From NCBI GenBank assembly GCA_020354275.1, contig CP070645.1, forward strand, positions 326,200-336,429: DNA of 10,230 nt, in the 5' to 3' direction. The notes under the pieces were generated by a model, which had not been told where the DNA came from, searched no databases, and saw only the letters and a list, made by a program, of their open reading frames with translations. The stretch is from Dehalococcoidales bacterium. GTDB taxonomy: Bacteria > Chloroflexota > Dehalococcoidia > Dehalococcoidales > UBA2162. This document shows positions 6,551 through 10,230 of this stretch, in pieces; within the stretch, counting starts at the first letter, position 1, and the number at the start of each line of letters is the position of its first letter. Both the position numbers and the translations under genes were made by a program.

Positions 6551-7025
6551 ACAATACACTCCCCTTCTTCATCCCTGCATCTGAATCTGGATATTACATA
6601 AAGGGCGTATCTTATTGTGTAATGTATGGCGAGGGCACGTAAACCACCCAAACGGCCCAAAGGCAGTGGGAATTTAGTACCATCCGTTGAAGTGACGAAC
6701 TGATATTGACGCTATGACAGGTGTAAACAGGTATCGAACTATTGCGAAAATACGGCTGGTTTGTTTAGGTAATAACGGCTAAAAGACCGGGCAGTACCAA
6801 AATGGCCAGCAGAATGGTGAGTAATGGCCCAAAAGCAATTGTTATCTATAAAAAAGAACCAAGCTGTCAGAAAAAGTCAGGGTATAGAACCAACCTACCG
6901 TTTAATTCACCGCGATAACGCCGGTAAAATACATGACATAAAGTTGTGCAGGGTCTCAGCGGGTCAAACCGCCTCTAGATAAGTTGTCTGCTTCTCCAGT
7001 ATCACCTTATAGCCACCTAGCAACC
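6551..7025. other. Gene-poor scarred interval between the PH-domain and dehydrogenase genes
   Basis: No intact gene is supported in these 475 bases on either strand, and there is no tRNA-like fold, transposon end or array. It does hold coding-like scraps. On the minus strand, 6765-6845 reads between stops as a hydrophobic, transmembrane-like run (PLLTILLAILVLPGLLAVIT). On the plus strand, 6626-6703 is a 25-codon ATG frame starting MARARKPPKRPKGSG. On the minus strand, 6964-7029 reads as GGYKVILEKQTTYLEAV before its stop. ATTACA (6593-6598) and TGTAAT (6618-6623) form an inverted repeat upstream of the PH-domain gene, a possible operator. A short sequence at 6743-6762 recurs near 9089. Because the dehydrogenase just to the right is cut short, I read this as a deletion or decay scar. 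Confidence 0.5.
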
Positions 7026-7814
7026 CTAGCTACTCTGGCCAGACCTTTGCCGGGGATCACGGGTTTCTGCCCCCATTTCAAAAGGACCCAGAGTAAAACC
7101 GTAGCCCAGTTTCATTACGGCATCAACATCCTTAGGGGTGGCAACTCCCTCTTCAACGATCCTTCGCGCCTCTCTGGTAACCTGCATCCAGATCCGGTTG
7201 CCGATGAAACCGGTATCTCCGGGCACATCTTTAACCCTAGCGCTGGTCTTGCCTAACCGCTGGCAGAATTCTTCCATTACCTGTATTACTTCTTCTAAAT
7301 TGTACTGGGTATATACCAGTTCTATTGCCTTCAGGATATTGGGCGGTCGGAACCAGTGCATTCCAATGAACCGGTCCTTACGTTTTACCGCTTCAGCCAG
7401 GTCAGCTATAGTAAAGAATGAGGTGTTGGTGGCGAAAATGGCATCCTTATTAACTGTGTCATCTATTTCAGCAAAAACCCTCTTCTTGAGTTCTTTGTCC
7501 TCTAGCTGTGTTTCGCTGCCACCCCCTACCGATTCAATGATAATGTCACAGTTTTCCAGGTCTTCAACTTGTGTCGTTAATGTAAGTCTACCAAGAGCTT
7601 CGTCCATCTGTTCTTTAGTAAACTTGCCACCCTTAATGCCACTGAGCATACCAAACCGGCTGCTGATAATAATACCCCGCGTGTTTTCCAGTATTTCATC
7701 GGTAAGGTCACGGCAAACGGTCTTGTAGCCGCTGAGGATTATGTTCTGGACAATACCACTGCCCATAAGACCCCCACCTAAAACACCAATCTGTTTGACA
7801 TCATCAATCTTCAT
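7026..7814 (-). pseudogene. 3-hydroxyacyl-CoA dehydrogenase, truncated in its C-terminal domain
   Basis: This NAD-dependent 3-hydroxyacyl-CoA dehydrogenase family member would oxidise 3-hydroxyacyl-CoA in beta-oxidation-like pathways. The NAD domain is complete: GVLGGGLMGSG (10-20) is the dinucleotide loop, TNTSF holds S132, GMHWFRPPN holds catalytic H153, and E165 is its partner in IELV. The C-terminal domain starts properly (PGDTGFIGNRIW, N206; then TPKDVDAVMKLGYGFTLGPFEM), but after residue 247 the protein leaves the family pattern and ends at 262. Family members run to about 280-320, so roughly the second half of the dimerisation and substrate domain is gone. The tail AETRDPRQR faintly recalls the family's ETGDPRYRPP, which would fit an internal deletion. 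Start: ATG with AAGGAGA (7821-7827) 6 bases upstream. Reading the preserved part as a short variant is possible, but a broken gene is more likely. The HWFRPPN variant of the usual HxFNP loop hints at a non-standard acyl substrate. Confidence 0.75.
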
Positions 7815-7874
7815 TACCTATCTCCTTCTTACTTTCTGCTGTTCTGCTACCATATATTGTCAGGGCCAATCTTT

Positions 7875-7880
7875 ATTATA
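7875..7880 (-). promoter_or_regulatory. Possible -10 box for the dehydrogenase gene
   Basis: On the minus strand these bases read TATAAT, inside a symmetric TTATTATAATAA tract, about 60 bases before the dehydrogenase start. No hexamer at 16-18 base spacing resembles TTGACA, so this would need an activator or is a chance match in an AT-rich region. Confidence 0.25.
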
Positions 7881-8011
7881 ATAAGGCATATGTCACTGAA
7901 TCCACAAGTAGCACCTGCGGGAATACTGTCAGCCTTATCATATTTATTCTGCCTGTAGTAACAATAGCCTATTATGGAGACTTGACAATTGGCATTTACT
8001 ATAATTATATA

Positions 8012-8040
8012 TTGCCAGATGTCATCATATAGTTTATAAT
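8012..8040 (+). promoter_or_regulatory. Strong candidate sigma-70 promoter for the polysaccharide genes
   Basis: TTGCCA (8012-8017, 5 of 6) and a perfect TATAAT (8035-8040) are separated by exactly 17 bases. This is the best promoter in the window. It faces the glycosyltransferase gene and would start transcription near 8047, leaving a leader of about 160 nt. A second TATAAT at 8179-8184 with no good -35 partner could start a much shorter transcript, which would exclude the upstream GTG start at 8168. Confidence 0.6.
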
Positions 8041-8057
8041 ATCTCAAATAAGAAATT

Positions 8058-8096
8058 GATTTTAAAATCTGGTAATACGCATTTTGGTATCTGGTA
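8058..8096. repeat. Palindrome plus paired direct repeat in the leader
   Basis: GATTTTAAAATC (8058-8069) is a perfect 12-bp palindrome. ATCTGGTA occurs at 8067-8074 and again at 8089-8096, a 22-base period close to two helical turns. The cluster begins just downstream of the predicted transcription start. It could be a protein-binding site, but AT-rich palindromes also arise by chance. Confidence 0.45.
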
Positions 8097-8206
8097 GATA
8101 GTCTGTACGAAACGGTAAATACGAGGTAATGAGTTGATATGCAACAATTGAACAGTAGTCATAAAAGGTGCAAAAGGCTATAATTATCCCAGTTTCAGAA
8201 GGAAGA

Positions 8207-9088
8207 ATGGCTAAAAAACAGAATGTAAAGACCCTGGCGGCTATGCCGGCATATAACGAAGAGAAGTATATCGGCAGCCTTATTTTAAAAGCCCGGCAGT
8301 ATGTTGATAAGGTCATTGTTGTTGACGACGGCAGCACTGACTGTACCGCCGAAGTTGCCGGACTGGCCGGGGCTACGGTAATCAGACACGGTGAAAACAG
8401 GGGCAAAGGGGCCGCTGTTCAGAGCATACTGGCAGAGGCAAGAAAGATAGCCCCTGATATTCTGGTACTGCTTGATGCTGATGCCCAGCACAGTCCTGAT
8501 GATATCCCTGCTTTAATAAAATCTGTCATGGATGGTCACGACCTGGCAATCGGTTCACGTGAAGAACAGGCAAACAAGACCCCTTATTACCGCCGTATCG
8601 GCCAGAAGATACTTTCCTTTTCCACCCGTGCCGTTTCCAAAGCCAGTGTCGTTGATTCCGAATCTGGTTTCAGGGCGCTTTCCAGTAAAGCGTTAAATAC
8701 TCTGGATTTAACCGAAAACGGGTTTGCCATCGAATCGGAGATGATTACCCGGGCAGCTGATAACAATCTGAGCATAACCGAGGTGCCCATCACGAATATA
8801 TATACCAAGGATGGCTCAACTATTAATCCCTTCAGACACGGTATCGGCGTCCTTGCCCGGATACTGGTACTAGTATCGGAGAGAAAGCCCCTTTTCTTCT
8901 TCGGGGTGTTAGGGCTTATCTTGTCAGTCCTCGGTTTTCTGACCGGGTTGAGGGTGATTAACATTTTCTCGGCAACGAGTGTAATACCGATAGGTACGGC
9001 ACTGATATCCATGGTCTTATTAACCATCGGAGTACTGTGTATATTCACCGGCATAATCCTGCATGTGCTGACCAGAAGAACACGATGA
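8207..9088 (+). CDS. Membrane-anchored family 2 glycosyltransferase
   Basis: This GT-A-fold glycosyltransferase of family 2 resembles dolichol/polyprenyl-phosphate sugar transferases. It would move a sugar from a nucleotide donor, probably to a lipid carrier at the inner face of the membrane. Visible marks are AAMPAYNEEKYIG at the N-terminus, VVDDGSTD (38-45), RHGENRGKGAA (60-69), the metal-binding DxD in LLDADAQH (D90, D92), then VVDSESGFRAL and NGFAIESEM motifs. Two C-terminal hydrophobic segments (about 229-249 and 263-287) anchor it, ending in TRRTR. The frame is open back to a GTG at 8168, but that has no Shine-Dalgarno. The ATG at 8207 follows AGAAGGAAG, with rather short spacing, and starts as relatives do, just before the LAAMPAYNEE strand. 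It is first in a rightward group with the UDP-GlcNAc epimerase, which points to cell-surface polysaccharide or glycolipid synthesis. The sugar and acceptor cannot be told. Confidence 0.92.
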   Translation: MAKKQNVKTLAAMPAYNEEKYIGSLILKARQYVDKVIVVDDGSTDCTAEVAGLAGATVIRHGENRGKGAAVQSILAEARKIAPDILVLLDADAQHSPDDIPALIKSVMDGHDLAIGSREEQANKTPYYRRIGQKILSFSTRAVSKASVVDSESGFRALSSKALNTLDLTENGFAIESEMITRAADNNLSITEVPITNIYTKDGSTINPFRHGIGVLARILVLVSERKPLFFFGVLGLILSVLGFLTGLRVINIFSATSVIPIGTALISMVLLTIGVLCIFTGIILHVLTRRTR

Positions 9089-9138
9089 TGCGAAATACGG
9101 CTGGTTCAGGCCCAACTGGGGAGAGTCAGATTACATGA
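9088..9138 (+). CDS. 16-codon mini-ORF linking the glycosyltransferase and epimerase
   Basis: Between the two polysaccharide genes an ATG (9088-9090) overlaps the glycosyltransferase TGA by one base (TGATG). It opens a frame encoding MRNTAGSGPTGESQIT. Its TGA (9136-9138) overlaps the epimerase ATG as ATGA. The arrangement would let ribosomes pass from one gene to the next by re-initiation. It lacks a good Shine-Dalgarno of its own (AGAAGAA upstream). It may be chance, and the peptide itself need have no function. Confidence 0.3.
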   Translation: MRNTAGSGPTGESQIT

Positions 9139-10211
9139 AGCTAGTAGTCGTATGTGGGACCCGACCGGAAATCATAAAAATGGCCCCGGTAATCAGAGAG
9201 CTGGAAAAAAGAAACTCCGATTACTTTATCCTCCATACAGGTCAGCACTACTCATACAATCTGGATAAGGTGTTCTTCGAACAATTGGAGATACCTCAGG
9301 CCAGATACAACCTGGAGGTCGGGTCGGGTTCACATGCCGAACAAACCGCCAGGATACTTACCGGCGTTGAGCAGGTCTTGCTCCAGGAAAAGCCCGATGT
9401 GCTTCTGGTGGAAGGCGATACCAACTCTGTCCTGGGAGGTGCTCTAGCTGCGGTCAAGCTGCATATAAGGGTGGGGCATGTTGAGGCGGGGCTGAGGAGT
9501 TATGATAGGACTATGCCCGAAGAGATTAACCGGATTCTTACCGACCATTGTTCCGACTATCTCTTTGCTCCTACCGATAAGGCAAAATCAGTCCTCCTGG
9601 CTGAAGGTATTCCCGGGGAGAGCGTGTTTGTTACCGGCAATACCATCGTTGATGCTGTCCTCCAGAATCTGTCCCGGACTGAGCAGAAGTCTAATATTCT
9701 GGATGCTCTGAATCTAAGGCCGAAGGACTACTTCCTGGTCACGCTCCACCGACAGGAAAACGTTGACAGCCGCCACAGGTTTGCCTCCATTCTTCAGGGG
9801 CTGGACCGGCTGGCTGATGAGTATAAACTACCGATAGTCTATCCAATTCACCCACGCTCTCAGAAGAGAATAATGGAATACCAGCTAAATCCACAAAACC
9901 TGTCCCTGATTGATCCGGTGGACTACCTGGGATTCCTGCAGCTGGAGAACAATGCCAAGCTTATTCTAACCGATTCCGGCGGCGTTCAGGAGGAAAGCTG
10001 CATACTGAGGGTCCCCTGCGTTACCCTTAGAGACAACACGGAAAGACCGGAAACCGTTGTTGTTGGCGGTAACTCCATTGCCGGGATCAAACCGGAGGAT
10101 ATCCACAGGTGCTCAAAAATAATGCTGGACAGGGCAAATAACTGGCAGAACCCCTTTGGCGATGGCAAAGCGGGTGAGAGAATAGTGGATACAATACTAG
10201 GAGGGAAATAA
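9135..10211 (+). CDS. wecB: UDP-N-acetylglucosamine 2-epimerase (non-hydrolysing)
   Basis: This cytoplasmic enzyme interconverts UDP-GlcNAc and UDP-ManNAc, supplying ManNAc-type sugars for surface polysaccharide, teichoic-acid-like polymers or glycans. The match is clear over the full 358 residues (E. coli WecB has 376). GTRPEIIKMAPVI (8-20) includes R10 and K15, followed by HTGQHYS. EGDTNSVLGGALA holds D95, VGHVEAGLRSYDRTMPEEINR holds E117 and E130, LHRQENVD holds H205, and YPIHPR and LTDSGGVQEES follow. D95, E117, E130 and H205 correspond to E. coli D95, E117, E131 and H213. LHRQEN replaces the common THRREN, a mild variant. The start ATG at 9135 has GGGGAGAG (9118-9125) about 9 bases upstream and overlaps the mini-ORF stop. 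The stop TAA overlaps the next gene's ATG. The hydrolysing (NeuC-type) version is less likely given this full motif set and operon type. The symbol mnaA is also used for this enzyme. Confidence 0.96.
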   Translation: MKLVVVCGTRPEIIKMAPVIRELEKRNSDYFILHTGQHYSYNLDKVFFEQLEIPQARYNLEVGSGSHAEQTARILTGVEQVLLQEKPDVLLVEGDTNSVLGGALAAVKLHIRVGHVEAGLRSYDRTMPEEINRILTDHCSDYLFAPTDKAKSVLLAEGIPGESVFVTGNTIVDAVLQNLSRTEQKSNILDALNLRPKDYFLVTLHRQENVDSRHRFASILQGLDRLADEYKLPIVYPIHPRSQKRIMEYQLNPQNLSLIDPVDYLGFLQLENNAKLILTDSGGVQEESCILRVPCVTLRDNTERPETVVVGGNSIAGIKPEDIHRCSKIMLDRANNWQNPFGDGKAGERIVDTILGGK

Positions 10212-10230
10212 TGGCAAAGATACTGGTCAC
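10211..10230 (+). CDS. Start of next polysaccharide gene (3' partial)
   Basis: An ATG at 10211 shares its A with the epimerase TAA (TAATG) and is preceded by AGGAGGG, about 5 bases away, so it is very likely a real, translationally coupled start. Only MAKILV plus part of a probable Thr codon (AC) is visible. This beginning is common in nucleotide-sugar epimerase/dehydratases (a Rossmann strand before TGGAGFIG), and would fit the operon, but glycosyltransferases and others can start similarly. Confidence 0.7.

Larger units (their letters stand above)
7815..8206. other. AT-rich divergent intergenic region
   Basis: This 392-base gap lies between the minus-strand dehydrogenase and the plus-strand glycosyltransferase. 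It is visibly richer in A and T than its neighbours. It contains the rightward promoter at 8012-8040, a perfect 12-bp palindrome (GATTTTAAAATC, 8058-8069), two ATCTGGTA copies (8067-8074 and 8089-8096) set 22 bases apart, and an unpaired TTGACA at 7982-7987. A 14-codon frame at 8139-8183 (MQQLNSSHKRCKRL) lies in the leader but has only a poorly spaced Shine-Dalgarno. A TATAAT on the minus strand (7875-7880) could serve the dehydrogenase but lacks a clear -35. Confidence 0.7.

Noticed and set aside
6955..6980. tRNA-like or hairpin element (GCGG-GTCAAA-CCGC) in the scarred interval
   Set aside because: Only a 4-bp stem forms. No cloverleaf arms or T-loop could be assembled around it on either strand.
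6984..7256. A 90-codon plus-strand frame across the dehydrogenase 3' end
   Set aside because: It mostly mirrors the coding strand of the dehydrogenase, has no Shine-Dalgarno, and has low-complexity repeats (ATLATLA) that reflect the minus-strand sequence.
7138..7728. A 196-codon plus-strand open frame opposite the dehydrogenase
   Set aside because: The minus strand encodes a clear dehydrogenase with catalytic residues over the same bases. The plus-strand product is Ser/Leu-rich with no domain, a typical antisense shadow.
7982..8005. TTGACA with TATAAT as a promoter
   Set aside because: The spacing is only 12 bases, too short for sigma-70 recognition. The pair at 8012-8040 fits far better.
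8587..9054. A 155-codon minus-strand open frame opposite the glycosyltransferase
   Set aside because: It lies wholly inside a well-supported family 2 glycosyltransferase and shows no recognisable protein features.

Overview
The window reads as a bacterial chromosome segment with sigma-70-type promoters, Shine-Dalgarno sites and a lipoprotein signal. The gene mix is an archaeal-looking thymidylate synthase, anaerobe-type nitroreductase, 3-hydroxyacyl-CoA dehydrogenase and several uncharacterised proteins. This suggests an anaerobic Chloroflexota (Dehalococcoidia-like) bacterium, but that placement is an inference from protein style, not from a marker gene. There is no rRNA, tRNA, CRISPR array, insertion sequence or phage module. 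It looks like ordinary chromosome with one scarred stretch.

Layout. (1) 1-1551, +: the 3' part of an ABC exporter with fused membrane and ATPase domains. (2) 1778-3841, +: a probable three-gene operon from a sigma-70-like promoter at about 1690-1717. It encodes a charged helical protein of unknown function, a second unknown protein, and a ThyA-fold thymidylate synthase 9 bases further on. A leader with two small hairpins separates the two unknown genes. (3) 3957-4547, +: an FMN nitroreductase with its own promoter. (4) 4626-5876, +: a large predicted lipoprotein with a degenerate zinc-metallopeptidase-like motif. (5) 6550-5918, -: a membrane-anchored bacterial PH-domain protein that converges on the lipoprotein gene.

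(6) 6551-7025 has no convincing intact gene but shows fragments that look once-coding. It lies just beyond the 3' end of (7), 7814-7026, -: a 3-hydroxyacyl-CoA dehydrogenase that stops halfway through its C-terminal domain, so this stretch is probably a deletion or decay scar. (8) 7815-8206: an AT-rich divergent region with a good promoter (TTGCCA-N17-TATAAT) facing right and a leader of about 160 nt.

(9) 8207-10230, +: the start of a surface-polysaccharide operon. It has a membrane-anchored family 2 glycosyltransferase, a 16-codon mini-ORF overlapping both neighbours, a non-hydrolysing UDP-GlcNAc 2-epimerase, and the first codons of a further gene that overlaps the epimerase stop. The epimerase supplies UDP-ManNAc and the glycosyltransferase probably acts on a lipid-linked sugar.

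No rho-independent terminator (GC stem followed by a T run) was found anywhere by eye. Several start codons were moved inward from the longest open frame on the basis of ribosome-binding-site spacing, signal peptide or family N-terminus; reasons are given in each entry.
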